DNA of 64,000 nucleotides from Synechocystis salina LEGE 00031 (GCF_015207985.1 NZ_JADEVV010000017.1:1-64000); one strand, 5' to 3'; counted from the stretch's first letter, positions 8,853 to 17,464 are shown. Program-made: numbers and translations. The notes: generated from the letters alone by a model not told the origin.

Positions 8853-9749
8853 ATGACAGTCTCTGGGTCCGATCGCCGTTGGCCTAGGGGGGTGACTCCC
8901 TATTTGTTTTTGTTGCCCGCTTTGATTATGCTGGCTGCAACGGTTTTCTATCCAGCATTACAGGCTTTTTCCCTCAGTTTTACCCAATACGAACTGGACT
9001 TGACCAAAGCCCCTACCTGGGTAGGGTTAGCTAACTTTGAACGGCTTTGGCGGGATAAAGTTTTTTGGCTGACCTTTCGCCACACTCTTCTTTACCTAGT
9101 GGGGGTAGTGCCGCTATTAATCATGTTGCCCCTGGGGCTAGCCATTTTGGTTAACCAAAAACTGCGGGGCATTACTTGGTTCCGCATGGCCTATTACACC
9201 CCGGTGATTATTTCCATTGTGGTGGCAGGCATTGCGTGGAAAGCTCTCTACGCTTCCAACGGCATCCTCAATCAAATTCTTGCCCTACTAGGATTTAGTG
9301 ATGGCATCCCCTGGCTCACCAGTCCCCATTTAGCCCTCTGGAGTGTGATGGTGGTGACGGTGTGGAAAGGTTTGGGATATTACATGGTTATCTATTTGGC
9401 AGGACTGCAGGCCATTCCCCAGGAACTCTATGAAGCAGGGGCGATCGACGGGGCTGACGGTTGGCGGCAACATTGGGACATCACCATTCCCCTCATGCGG
9501 CCCTATTGTTTATTGGTGGGAGTGCTATCTTCCATTTCCGCCCTCAAAGTTTTTGAAGAAGTGTATATCATGACCCAGGGGGGCCCCCTCAACGCTTCCA
9601 AAACGGTGGTTTACTACGTTTACGAACGGGCTTTTCAGGACTTGGAAATGAATTACGCTTCGGCGATCGGGCTAGTCCTGTTTTTGGTCATCTTCATTTT
9701 TTCGGTGATTAATCTCAAACTTTCCGGCGGTAACCTGCCGTCCCGTTAA
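8853..9749 (+). CDS. Sugar ABC transporter permease (MalF/UgpA family)
   Basis: A 298-residue inner-membrane permease with six predicted helices. The EAA loop, which docks the ATPase, is visible as YEAGAIDGADGWRQHWDITIPLMRP. Other family marks are the N-terminal PYLFLLPALIML helix, FVGL-like VGLANFERLW, and FEEVYIMTQGGPLNASKTVVYYVY near the end. These permeases import oligosaccharides, glycerol-3-phosphate or osmolytes with a binding protein, a second permease and an ATPase, none of which is adjacent, so the substrate is unknown. Matches slr1202. It follows urtC after 158 bp but is unrelated to urea transport. Confidence 0.9.
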   Translation: MTVSGSDRRWPRGVTPYLFLLPALIMLAATVFYPALQAFSLSFTQYELDLTKAPTWVGLANFERLWRDKVFWLTFRHTLLYLVGVVPLLIMLPLGLAILVNQKLRGITWFRMAYYTPVIISIVVAGIAWKALYASNGILNQILALLGFSDGIPWLTSPHLALWSVMVVTVWKGLGYYMVIYLAGLQAIPQELYEAGAIDGADGWRQHWDITIPLMRPYCLLVGVLSSISALKVFEEVYIMTQGGPLNASKTVVYYVYERAFQDLEMNYASAIGLVLFLVIFIFSVINLKLSGGNLPSR

Positions 9750-9767
9750 AGCTCTTAGGAGACATAA

Positions 9768-9863
9768 TTGACCCTGACTGAAAAAAATGGACAAATCCAG
9801 GAGGACAGTATGATGGAATTCCCCGATGTCGTAGTGGAAGAAAAGGAAGTGCAAAAAGTATGA
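9768..9863 (+). CDS. Candidate 31-residue small protein upstream of and overlapping DUF29 gene
   Basis: A small frame starts at TTG 9768, 5 nt after AGGAGA (9757-9762), and also contains an internal double ATG at 9810 preceded by CAGGAGGA. It ends with TGA at 9861-9863, sharing the ATGA overlap with the DUF29 start at 9860. The peptide is acidic (MMEFPDVVVEEKEVQKV at the end). Good ribosome sites at both possible starts and the ATGA coupling suggest translation, either as a small protein or as a leader that couples ribosomes into the DUF29 gene. No family is recognised; it could also be the remnant of a longer gene. Confidence 0.4.
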   Translation: MTLTEKNGQIQEDSMMEFPDVVVEEKEVQKV

Positions 9864-10297
9864 AAACACTGTATGAAACCGACTTCAACCTGTGGATAGA
9901 GCAGACCGTCAACCAACTCAAAAGCGGTGACATCAAGGGGTTAGACCTGGACAACCTCATTGAAGAAATAGAATCCATGGGACGGAATAACAAAAGGGAA
10001 GTACGAAGCCGGTTAATCGTCCTCATGGCTCACCTACTGAAATGGCAATACCAACCCGAAAAACAGAGCAATAGCTGGATCTACACCATCAAAGAGCAAC
10101 GCTTACAACTCAAGCTAATTCTGCAAGACAGCCCTAGCCTGAAGCCCTTTTTGCAACAGGTTTTAGACGATTGTTACCAAGATGCCCGAAAGGATGCAGC
10201 CCAGGAAACCAAACTAACCCCCGACAACTTCCCCAAAGAATCCCCCTACACCCAAGCTCAGATCCTAGACCCCGACTTTTTCCCAAAATCAGAATAA
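9860..10297 (+). CDS. DUF29 family protein
   Basis: A 145-residue protein of the DUF29 family, which is abundant and multi-copy in cyanobacteria and has no proven function. Family marks are the N-terminal YETDFNLWIEQTVNQLKSGD, LDLDNLIEEIESMGRNNKREV, a central LLKWQYQPEKQSNSW and the C-terminal FPKESPYTQAQILDPDFFP. The length is standard. The ATG overlaps the stop of a 31-codon frame (ATGA), implying translational coupling. The stretch after it up to htrA contains a hairpin with a T-tract that probably ends this unit. Corresponds to slr1203 by order. Confidence 0.88.
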   Translation: MKTLYETDFNLWIEQTVNQLKSGDIKGLDLDNLIEEIESMGRNNKREVRSRLIVLMAHLLKWQYQPEKQSNSWIYTIKEQRLQLKLILQDSPSLKPFLQQVLDDCYQDARKDAAQETKLTPDNFPKESPYTQAQILDPDFFPKSE

Positions 10298-10402
10298 ATA
10301 CAAAAAAGCCCTCTAAAACAATGACCTTGTCCTGAAAAACTGACACAAAAATTTCATATGGTCGTCACAGCCCTGCCATACCCCTCCCCTACATTAATAA
10401 AT

Positions 10403-10452
10403 GTCAGCCCAAGCCGTTTTCCCAATTGCTCCTCACCGGGCTGACTTTTTTT
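10403..10452 (+). terminator. Hairpin with T-tract between DUF29 gene and htrA
   Basis: GTCAGCCC (10403-10410) pairs perfectly with GGGCTGAC (10438-10445), followed directly by seven T. The loop is 27 nt, long for a simple terminator, so it may also be the 3' end of a small RNA. Confidence 0.55.
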
Positions 10453-10501
10453 CTCTAGATTTGTTTTAAGCAATAATCCAGCAAATAAGTGCCACCAAGC
10501 C

Positions 10502-11761
10502 ATGAAAGACGTTTCCCTCCATTCTGCCAAACAGACCCCTTCTAAAATTTCCTTGGCCTACCTGGGGCTAGTCCTGGTGGGTATGGGCATTGGTGCTGGG
10601 GGGACCTTCGTTCTAACTAATCCCCAATGGGCAGAACACTTAGCAGATCACTCCGTTATTTCCCCTTTGGTTACTAACCAATCCAGCGCTCCCGCTAAGG
10701 AGAACTTAGCAACTAACTTACAAAGTCGTTTAACCCCTAGGGAGCCTAGTAATTTTGTGGTGGATGTGGTGGAATCCACCGGCCCTGCTGTGGTGCGCAT
10801 CAATGCCCAAAAAACGGTTAAATCCCAGGTACCCCAGGCGTTTAACGATCCCTTCTTCCAAAGATTTTTTGGCTCCCAGATGCCCCCCATGCCCAATGAG
10901 CGGGTGCAACGGGGAACGGGCTCCGGTTTCATCGTTAGCAATGATGGCAAGATTTTCACCAATGCCCATGTGGTGGATGGGGCCGATGAAGTGACAGTAA
11001 CCCTCAAAGATGGTCGTTCCTTCCCCGGTCGGGTGATGGGCTCTGACCCTTCTACGGATGTGGCGGTGGTCAAAATTGACGCTGGTGATCTGCCTACCGT
11101 GGCCCTGGGGGATTCCGATCGCCTGCAGGTGGGGGAATGGGCGATCGCCATTGGGAACCCGTTGGGCTTAGATAATACTGTCACCACGGGGATTTTGAGT
11201 GCTACGGGCCGGCGCAGTGCAGACATTGGTGTGCCCGACAAACGGGTGGAATTTATCCAAACCGATGCGGCCATCAACCCTGGTAACTCTGGCGGCCCCC
11301 TCCTCAATGCCGATGGCCAAGTGATTGGGATGAACACCGCCATTATTCAAAACGCCCAGGGCATTGGTTTTGCCATCCCCATTAATAAAGCCCAGGAAAT
11401 TGCTGAACAGTTAATTGCCACTGGCAAAGTGGAACACGCCTACCTCGGCATTCAAATGGTGACCATGACCCCGGAACTGCAAAGTCAAATTCGCCAAGAA
11501 ACGAATATGGACATTCCTGTGGATAAGGGCGTTGTGATTATGCAGGTTATGCCCAACTCTCCGGCGGCGATCGCCAAACTGCAACAGGGAGACGTGCTCC
11601 AATCGCTCCAAGGACAACCGGTAGAAAATGCTGAACAGGTACAATCTCTAGTGGGCAAACTAGCGGTGGGAGACGAAGTGGAACTAGGCATTCTCCGCAA
11701 CGGCCAAAAAGAGAACTTGAAGGTTACCATTGGTGCTTTGCCGATTACCCCGCCCAACTAA
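10502..11761 (+). CDS. htrA: HtrA/Deg-family serine protease
   Basis: A 419-residue envelope protease/chaperone of the trypsin-PDZ type. One N-terminal transmembrane or signal segment (about 17-40) is followed by the protease domain with the catalytic triad in TNAHVVDGA (His), [10 protein letters not shown] (Asp) and GNSGGP (Ser). A single PDZ domain (about 310-410) closes the protein. This is the architecture of the three cyanobacterial paralogues HtrA, HhoA and HhoB, which protect against heat and light stress; position next to the following genes points to slr1204 (HtrA). I recall a slightly longer annotated form in PCC 6803, but no upstream start exists here before an in-frame TGA at 10442. 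Confidence 0.9.
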   Translation: MKDVSLHSAKQTPSKISLAYLGLVLVGMGIGAGGTFVLTNPQWAEHLADHSVISPLVTNQSSAPAKENLATNLQSRLTPREPSNFVVDVVESTGPAVVRINAQKTVKSQVPQAFNDPFFQRFFGSQMPPMPNERVQRGTGSGFIVSNDGKIFTNAHVVDGADEVTVTLKDGRSFPGRVMGSDPSTDVAVVKIDAGDLPTVALGDSDRLQVGEWAIAIGNPLGLDNTVTTGILSATGRRSADIGVPDKRVEFIQTDAAINPGNSGGPLLNADGQVIGMNTAIIQNAQGIGFAIPINKAQEIAEQLIATGKVEHAYLGIQMVTMTPELQSQIRQETNMDIPVDKGVVIMQVMPNSPAAIAKLQQGDVLQSLQGQPVENAEQVQSLVGKLAVGDEVELGILRNGQKENLKVTIGALPITPPN

Positions 11762-11899
11762 ATGACTATTGCTAGGACAAACGGGGGCTTTTCTCCTAAA
11801 CTTTTAGGATGTTGGATCAAGGCCCGTCGGCAAAAATTTAAGTTGCCCCTCACCCTCCCCAAGGAAGCTCTGGCCAACCTGAGGAGTTTGCAGGTTTAA
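11762..11899 (+). CDS. Candidate 45-residue basic small protein directly after htrA
   Basis: ATG at 11762 follows the htrA TAA with no gap, and the frame runs 45 codons to TAA at 11897-11899. The peptide is basic in the middle (WIKARRQKFKLPLTLPKEAL) and ends LRSLQV. It could be translated by reinitiation from htrA. No separate ribosome site is evident and no family is recognised, so it may be a chance frame. If real it would be a tail gene of the htrA transcript. Confidence 0.35.
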   Translation: MTIARTNGGFSPKLLGCWIKARRQKFKLPLTLPKEALANLRSLQV

Positions 11900-11949
11900 A
11901 CCGGTTCCCAATCCCTTTTAACTTTGATTTTTTAGATTTAACTAAAATT

Positions 11950-12303
11950 ATGGTTTGGACCAAAGCCCTCGCCCAAAGTGAGCTTCCCCCCGGTAGTCGT
12001 CAAGTGGTTAAGGTAAACCAACAGGCCATTCTGTTGCTGAATGAAGCGGGCACTATCCACGCAGTTAGTAACCAGTGCCCCCATCTCAAATTACCGATGA
12101 AAAGCGGCAAAATTAAGGACGGAGCCATTGTTTGTCCTTTCCACCGCAGTGCCTTCGACCTTTGTTCCGGCGCTGTGAAGGAATGGAGCCCCTTTCCTCC
12201 CGTGGTGGGGAGCTTGATGGGCAAAATGTCTGCGGAAAAGCCCCTGCCGGTGTTCCCTGTGCGGGTGGAAAACGGAGAAGTACAGGTCGATTTGGGTGCC
12301 TGA
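11950..12303 (+). CDS. Rieske-type [2Fe-2S] ferredoxin
   Basis: A 117-residue soluble Rieske protein of the dioxygenase-ferredoxin type. The cluster ligands are visible in CPHLK (Cys, His) and CPFHRSAFD (Cys, His), spaced as in Rieske centres. There is no transmembrane anchor and no oxygenase domain. Such proteins deliver electrons to oxygenases or act in redox sensing; the partner cannot be named from this window. The database name for the 6803 homologue (slr1205) is similar to chlorobenzene dioxygenase ferredoxin. It stands alone between htrA and the DUF1997 gene, with a terminator-like hairpin downstream. Confidence 0.9.
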   Translation: MVWTKALAQSELPPGSRQVVKVNQQAILLLNEAGTIHAVSNQCPHLKLPMKSGKIKDGAIVCPFHRSAFDLCSGAVKEWSPFPPVVGSLMGKMSAEKPLPVFPVRVENGEVQVDLGA

Positions 12304-12366
12304 TCGCTCAGTTGAACCCTTTGCAAAGCAGACAAGACTATATTTTTGATCTAAATGATTTTTCTT

Positions 12367-12392
12367 AATCCCTCAAACTTTGGGGGATTTTG
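12367..12392 (+). terminator. Hairpin terminator after Rieske ferredoxin gene
   Basis: AATCCC pairs with GGGATT across TCAAACTTTGG, with further pairing of CAAA and TTTG inside, followed by TTTTGATT. Placed 65 bp after the stop of the Rieske gene. Confidence 0.5.
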
Positions 12393-12489
12393 ATTAATCT
12401 GTCTAGTGTCTAGAATCAAATAGCTAGGTTCTGGGACAATCTCACCTGAAATCCTGGTTCACAATAGTTTTTATTGAATTCACATTGCC

Positions 12490-13212
12490 TTGACCCATAA
12501 TTCCCAACCCCTACCCGTTGACCCCCAGGACAATGGCTTTCCCCCAGTCCGTTTCCAAACCCATTTCCAAGGCAGAATGGAAATGTTTGCCTCCGGGCAA
12601 GAGGTAGAAGATTATCTACAAGCCCACCAAGGTTGGTTCCGTCGCTGTGCTCAACCTATGCAAGCAGATCCTTTGGGGGATCATGGCTATGTATTAACCA
12701 TTGGTAAATTTGGCGCTTTGGGTTTTGATGTGGAGCCCAAAATTGCTGTGATGCTGGAACCTCCCCAGGATGGCAATTATCTGATGCATACGGTTCCTTT
12801 ACCTGACGGCCCCGATCTGGGTTACGAGGTAGACTTTCTGTCCAATATGACTCTGCATCAGGTCAATGGCGATCGCCTGACGGAGAAAAGTTTAAAACAA
12901 TTTGCCCAAGCGGAAATTCCCTGGCCGGAAACCATTACCCAGGTGGAATGGGACTTGAAAATGGATGTGGCGGTGCAGTTCCCTGGCTATATCTACAAGC
13001 TGCCTATGAAGTTAATCCAATCCACTGGCGATCGCCTCTTAACGGAAATTATCCGTCAAGTTTCCCCCCGTTTAACCTACAAAGTACAGCAGGATTTTCA
13101 CCAGGAAAAGAGTTTGCCCCTACCGCCCAAAAGCGGCCGTTATTTCCAGCGGGTCAAGCGAGCGGGGGAAGATCAATTGGAGCCGGATTTGGAAACGGAA
13201 GTCGAATCTTAA
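12490..13212 (+). CDS. DUF1997 family protein
   Basis: A 240-residue protein resembling the DUF1997 family, found in cyanobacteria and plant plastids and without a defined function. Visible family features are the N-terminal PPVRFQTHFQGRMEMFA strand pattern, the segment LTIGKFGALGFDVEPKIAVML, and WDLKMDVAVQFPGYIYKLP; the fold is probably START-like (inference). The frame starts at TTG 12490; no ATG occurs before the conserved start, so TTG or a nearby alternative is likely. There is no signal peptide or membrane segment. Corresponds to slr1206 by order. Confidence 0.75.
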   Translation: MTHNSQPLPVDPQDNGFPPVRFQTHFQGRMEMFASGQEVEDYLQAHQGWFRRCAQPMQADPLGDHGYVLTIGKFGALGFDVEPKIAVMLEPPQDGNYLMHTVPLPDGPDLGYEVDFLSNMTLHQVNGDRLTEKSLKQFAQAEIPWPETITQVEWDLKMDVAVQFPGYIYKLPMKLIQSTGDRLLTEIIRQVSPRLTYKVQQDFHQEKSLPLPPKSGRYFQRVKRAGEDQLEPDLETEVES

Positions 13213-13285
13213 TCTGTCCTGACCAAACGGTTAGGGGGGATTACTGAATTACCTTAAAGATCAACAGACCAATTTTTTAGTGCCC

Positions 13286-14824
13286 ATGGCCATGCCCCTT
13301 GTCCAATCAATGAAAAAACCCCTACCTATTCTGCTCGGTTTGTTGGGGTTAGGGATCTTGGTGGTGGGAATTTTTGCCTACCGTTCGGCCTATGGCCCTT
13401 CCCGCCAGTCAGAATTGGATAAATATACGGTCATGGCGACGGAGTCTCCCCTGGAGGTGGAAATTAAGGCCAGTGGCACCGTTCAACCCCAACAAACCGT
13501 CAACATTAGCCCCAAAGCCCCCGGCCGTTTACTGCGACTTTTTGTGGAACAGGGGGATGTCGTTAAAAAAGGCGATCGCATTGCGGTGATGGAAAATCAA
13601 GAGTTTTTTGCCGACGGTAAGCAATCAGAAGCCCGTTTACAGGAGGCGATCGCCAGGTATGAACAAGCTCGCATCAGAATTCCGGCTGAAATTGACCAAC
13701 TGCGGGCCCAAGTGAATCAAGGTCGTACCCGCATTGCCCAGGCCCGCTCCCAATTGGCCAGTGCCCAGGCTCGTTTGGAACAAGCCCAATCCCGTATTCC
13801 CAGCAACATTGACCAACTGCGGGCCCAGGTGGCTTCAGCGGAATCTCGCCTCAAGCTGGCGGAAAATCGTCGCAACCGTAATCAAAGCCTCCTCCAGGAA
13901 GGGGCCATTACCCAGGATCAGTATGATGAACTTTCCAACGAGTTTTTAAATGCCCAGGCCAGTCTATTTGAAGCCCAAAGTCGCCTCAATAATGCCAAAA
14001 CCACCGCCTCCCCGGAAGTGGGGCAGATTGAGCAAGAAATTATCCAACTCCAAGGGGCGATCGCCGAAGCAGAACAGGGGCTAGTGGACCAAATGTCCCA
14101 ACTGCAACAACGACAGGCCACCGCCGAAACGGAATTAGCCACTCTCCAAGCCGCCGCTTCCCAAGCAGAAGCCCAACTACTGCGGAGCAAAATTGCCTAT
14201 GAAGATACCTTCATCCTGGCCCCCTTTGACGGCATCATCACCCAAAAATTTGCCACAGTGGGTTCCTTTGTTACTCCCACCACCTCCGCTTCCAGTACAG
14301 CTTCCGCTACCTCCACTTCCATTGTGGCTTTAGCCCAGGGTTTAGAAGTGGTGGCCAGGGTACCTGAAGTTGACATTTCCGCTCTCCGTCCGGGGCAAAT
14401 GGTGGACATTGTGGCCGACGCCTTTCCCAACGAAGTTTTTACGGGCCGGGTAATCCGGGTTGCCCCCGAAGCCATTGTGGAAAATAACGTCACTTCCTTT
14501 GAGGTCACCATTGGTTTAACCACTGGCCAGGGACAATTGCGCTCCAAGATGAACGTGGACGTGGTCTTCAAGGGGGATAGGTTGACCGATGCTTTAACTG
14601 TGCCCACCGTGGCCATTGTGACTGTGGGGGGTAGAACCGGGGTCATGGTGCCCGATGCAGAGGATAAGCCCCAGTTTAAGCCTGTCACCATTGGCCTCGT
14701 GTTGGACGACAAAACTCAAATTCTCAGAGGACTAGGACCCAGGGAACGGGTATTTATTGATTTGCCAGAGGGGAGCGAGGATGCCCTCAAACCGCCGGAA
14801 GACTCCAACGAATCCGGCAATTAA
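13286..14824 (+). CDS. Membrane fusion protein, HlyD/DevB/MacA family
   Basis: A 512-residue periplasmic adaptor. One N-terminal membrane helix (about 12-32) is followed by a lipoyl/barrel-sandwich half-motif (VQPQQTVNISPKAPGRLL), a long coiled-coil hairpin (about 105-290, rich in QAR, AQA and LEQAQ heptads), the second lipoyl half (FILAPFDGIITQ) and a beta-barrel domain. Such adaptors connect an inner-membrane ABC exporter with TolC. No ABC gene is adjacent, so the partner is encoded elsewhere. ATG 13286 is preferred over GTG 13280. A Ser/Thr/Ala-rich stretch (about 328-350) breaks the second lipoyl segment from the barrel. Matches slr1207. A strong terminator follows. Confidence 0.88.
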   Translation: MAMPLVQSMKKPLPILLGLLGLGILVVGIFAYRSAYGPSRQSELDKYTVMATESPLEVEIKASGTVQPQQTVNISPKAPGRLLRLFVEQGDVVKKGDRIAVMENQEFFADGKQSEARLQEAIARYEQARIRIPAEIDQLRAQVNQGRTRIAQARSQLASAQARLEQAQSRIPSNIDQLRAQVASAESRLKLAENRRNRNQSLLQEGAITQDQYDELSNEFLNAQASLFEAQSRLNNAKTTASPEVGQIEQEIIQLQGAIAEAEQGLVDQMSQLQQRQATAETELATLQAAASQAEAQLLRSKIAYEDTFILAPFDGIITQKFATVGSFVTPTTSASSTASATSTSIVALAQGLEVVARVPEVDISALRPGQMVDIVADAFPNEVFTGRVIRVAPEAIVENNVTSFEVTIGLTTGQGQLRSKMNVDVVFKGDRLTDALTVPTVAIVTVGGRTGVMVPDAEDKPQFKPVTIGLVLDDKTQILRGLGPRERVFIDLPEGSEDALKPPEDSNESGN

Positions 14825-14851
14825 CCAAGCCAAACACCATCAAACGTCAAG

Positions 14852-14876
14852 GGAGCCCCAAGTCGGCTCCTTTTTT
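14852..14876 (+). terminator. Rho-independent terminator after the membrane fusion gene
   Basis: GGAGCC (14852-14857) and GGCTCC (14865-14870) form a perfect 6-bp stem with a 7-nt loop followed directly by six T. Confidence 0.8.
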
Positions 14877-14919
14877 CATGGCGACACTCAACGACAAAAA
14901 AACTTCTTGTCAACTTTAG

Positions 14920-14958
14920 TTTACAAAAATTTACAAAGCTGTTACATTTATTTACATA
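14920..14958 (+). promoter_or_regulatory. Two tandem HLR1 (RpaB-binding) elements upstream of pgr5
   Basis: HLR1 is defined as two (G/T)TTACA(A/T)(A/T) octamers separated by 2 nt and is bound by the response regulator RpaB. Here TTTACAAA-AA-TTTACAAA (14920-14937) and GTTACATT-TA-TTTACATA (14941-14958) both fit perfectly, giving four direct repeats on one strand. They lie 90-128 bp before the pgr5 ATG. RpaB is known to control high-light-responsive and photosystem I genes, so light-intensity control of pgr5 is expected; whether it activates or represses depends on the start site, which is not visible with certainty. Confidence 0.75.
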
Positions 14959-15047
14959 AGGCAAAGGAAGTCTCCTCCGGGAGCAAGCCAATGCCCCAGG
15001 AATAATTATTTTTCTTGATTGTTTGTAGGAATTTAGGAGTCACTGCC

Positions 15048-15245
15048 ATGTTCGCCCCCATCGTTATTTTGGTTCGTCAACAGTTGGGCAAAGCTAAGTT
15101 CAATCAGATCCGTGGCAAGGCGATCGCCCTCCATTGCCAGACCATCACCAACTTTTGTAACCGGGTGGGCATCGATGCCAAACAGCGCCAAAATTTAATC
15201 CGTTTGGCTAAATCCAACGGCAAAACCCTGGGTTTATTGGCCTAA
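15048..15245 (+). CDS. pgr5: PGR5 homologue, cyclic electron flow
   Basis: A 65-residue protein starting MFAPIVILVRQQLGKAKFNQ. It is the cyanobacterial PGR5 homologue needed for antimycin-sensitive ferredoxin-to-plastoquinone cyclic electron flow around photosystem I. The conserved ILVRQ-LG--KFN-IRGKAI-LH-Q-I--FC pattern is complete, with the single GKAIALHCQ cysteine region and the C-terminal RLAKSNGKTLGLLA. The ATG at 15048 follows TTAGGAG with suitable spacing; an earlier in-frame start at 15015 adds unrelated residues. It is a single-gene unit with its own 5' region carrying two HLR1 boxes. Corresponds to ssr2016 in PCC 6803. Confidence 0.93.
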   Translation: MFAPIVILVRQQLGKAKFNQIRGKAIALHCQTITNFCNRVGIDAKQRQNLIRLAKSNGKTLGLLA

Positions 15246-15490
15246 TTCTTTATTGCTGACCGTTCTTACCAAACTGAGTCGGTCCAGGTCTTTTGAGATT
15301 GACATTCACTGATCCGGCTCTCCCCTATAACTTTCCTAGAAATCCTCCCTAACTCTCTACGTCCATGGGGGGATTGCTTTGTCTGGATATGGAACACCTG
15401 TGTCTTGCTGAGAAAACAGTCACAATCGTCCCAGGCCGAAAGCAGGGATAATACCCTTGGTGGCAACCTCAGCAATTGACCGGAGGCGTT

Positions 15491-17464
15491 ATGAAGAGTT
15501 TATGGGATGACCAAGAAGCAAACCAATATCAGGGGGATTTACCCCAACGGGTTTATACATCCCGTTTGCTGGGTCGGGAGTCGTCCCTGGTGCTCCATGG
15601 CGGCGGCAATACCTCGGTGAAATGTCAAGTAACTAATTTGGTGGGGGAAAAGGAAGACATTCTCTATGTCAAGGGTAGTGGTTGGGATTTGGCCACCATT
15701 GAGGAAGCCGGGTTTGCCCCGGTGAGAATGCCCCATTTGCTCAAACTATCTAAGTTGACGGCATTATCCGATCGCCAGATGGTCAATGAATTAAAGACCC
15801 AAATGACCCTGGCCAGTGCCCCCAGCCCTTCGGTGGAAACCATTCTCCACGCCATTTTACCGTTCAAATATGTGGACCATACCCACGCCGATGCGGTGGT
15901 GACCATTACCAATACGGCCAATGGAGAAGAAAGAATTCGGGAAATCTACGGCGATCGCCTGGTAATTATTCCCTATGTGATGCCGGGGTTTGATTTAGCT
16001 CGGGTGTGCGCCCAAAGATTTGCCGCCGAAGCCCATGGGGGAACAGTGGGCATGGTGTTAATGAACCATGGCATTTTTTCCTTTGGGGCCACCGCTAGGG
16101 AAGCCTATGAAGGCATGATCAGTTTAGTGAATGAAGCGGAAGAATATCTCAAAAATCAAGGAGTCTGGCAGATTGACTATGGTCAACCCCAAAAATCTGC
16201 CCAGGAAAAACGACAGGTTCTGGCCCAATTACGCTGTGACGCCAGCAAAATAGCTGGATTTCCCCTGGTAATGCGGCAATATCAAGACGAAGCTAGTTTA
16301 AGCTTTGTACAAAGACCTGATTTAGTTACCATTAGCCAGCAAGGCCCCGCTACCCCAGATCACGTTATTCGCACCAAACGCCTACCCCAGTTAGGTCGGG
16401 ACGTAGGGGATTATGCCCAGCAATATCGACAGTATTTTCAGCGCAACGACGGCAAAGGTGGGGAAACTAAAACCATGCTCGACCCAGCCCCTCGCATCAT
16501 CCTTGATCCAGAACTGGGACTACTCACCCTAGGAACTTCCGCTAAAAGTGCGGCGATCGCCGGGGATATTTATCAGCACACCATGGCAATTATTCAGCGG
16601 GCCACAGGATTAGGTGGTTACCAAGCTTTGCCAGAGTCGGACATTTTTGCGGTGGAATACTGGGATTTGGAGCAGGCCAAATTAAAACAAGCTGGCAATC
16701 CCCCCATGTTTGCCGGGGAAGTGGCCCTAGTGACGGGGGGAGCCTCCGGCATTGGTAAAGCTTCCGTTGCCCAATTACTGAAACAAGGGGCGGCGGTGAT
16801 TGCGTTAGATATTCAACCCAGTATCAAAGATCTTTATCATCGTCCCGACTTTATTGGCATTGAATGCGACCTCACGGATACCAATGCTTTTAAACAAGCT
16901 CTGGAGCAGGGCATAGCCCAATTTGGTGGTCTGGATATGCTGGTGCTGAATGCGGGTATTTTTCCCGTGGCCCGGGCGATCGCCGAATTATCTACGCTGG
17001 AATGGCAAAAGGTTTTAAACATTAATTTAGATGCCAATTTAACTCTGTTGCGGGAATGTTATCCCCTGTTAAAGTTAGCTCCCAGGGGAGGCCGGGTGGT
17101 GGTAATTGGTTCTAAAAATGTGGCTGCACCGGGGCCAGGTTTAGCGGCTTATTCAGCGTCAAAAGCGGCATTAAATCAGTTAATGCGGGTGGCCAGTTTG
17201 GAATGGGCTAAGGACAATATTCGTTTGAATACTATTCATCCTAATGGGGTATTTGATACAGGTTTTTGGACAGAGGAAGTGCTAGAAGCCAGGGCACAAC
17301 ATTACGGTTTAACAGTGGAAGAATACAAAGCTAATAATTTGTTAAAAGTGGAAATTACCAGTGAAGATGTGGCGGCATTAGTCACAGCCATGGCTAGTCC
17401 CTTATTTAGTAAAATCACTGGTGCTCAGTTACCTTTAGATGGCGGCAATGATCGAGTTATTTAA
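15491..17464 (+). CDS. Bifunctional class II aldolase / short-chain dehydrogenase
   Basis: A 657-residue fusion. The N-terminal half (about 1-360) is a class II (FucA/RhaD-like) aldolase domain with LVLHGGGNTSVK, LYVKGSGWDLA, VDHTHADAVVTITN and MNHGIFSFG, where the His residues would bind zinc. The C-terminal part (about 415-657) is an NAD(P)-dependent short-chain dehydrogenase with TGGASGIGKASV, LVLNAGI and the catalytic YSASK. Such fusions are annotated as rhamnulose-1-phosphate aldolase/lactaldehyde dehydrogenase; the true substrate in cyanobacteria is unknown. CGGAGG stands 4 nt before the ATG. Its TAA touches the cobN ATG directly, so the two are translated from one message. Matches slr1208. 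Confidence 0.9.
   Translation: MKSLWDDQEANQYQGDLPQRVYTSRLLGRESSLVLHGGGNTSVKCQVTNLVGEKEDILYVKGSGWDLATIEEAGFAPVRMPHLLKLSKLTALSDRQMVNELKTQMTLASAPSPSVETILHAILPFKYVDHTHADAVVTITNTANGEERIREIYGDRLVIIPYVMPGFDLARVCAQRFAAEAHGGTVGMVLMNHGIFSFGATAREAYEGMISLVNEAEEYLKNQGVWQIDYGQPQKSAQEKRQVLAQLRCDASKIAGFPLVMRQYQDEASLSFVQRPDLVTISQQGPATPDHVIRTKRLPQLGRDVGDYAQQYRQYFQRNDGKGGETKTMLDPAPRIILDPELGLLTLGTSAKSAAIAGDIYQHTMAIIQRATGLGGYQALPESDIFAVEYWDLEQAKLKQAGNPPMFAGEVALVTGGASGIGKASVAQLLKQGAAVIALDIQPSIKDLYHRPDFIGIECDLTDTNAFKQALEQGIAQFGGLDMLVLNAGIFPVARAIAELSTLEWQKVLNINLDANLTLLRECYPLLKLAPRGGRVVVIGSKNVAAPGPGLAAYSASKAALNQLMRVASLEWAKDNIRLNTIHPNGVFDTGFWTEEVLEARAQHYGLTVEEYKANNLLKVEITSEDVAALVTAMASPLFSKITGAQLPLDGGNDRVI

Noticed and set aside
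9715-10026. 103-codon minus-strand frame across the DUF29 start
   Set aside because: It is antisense to a conserved gene and to the small upstream frame, with no recognised family.
14757-15005. 82-codon frame between the membrane fusion gene and pgr5
   Set aside because: It runs through the terminator and the HLR1 boxes and has low-complexity charged sequence; it is not a gene.
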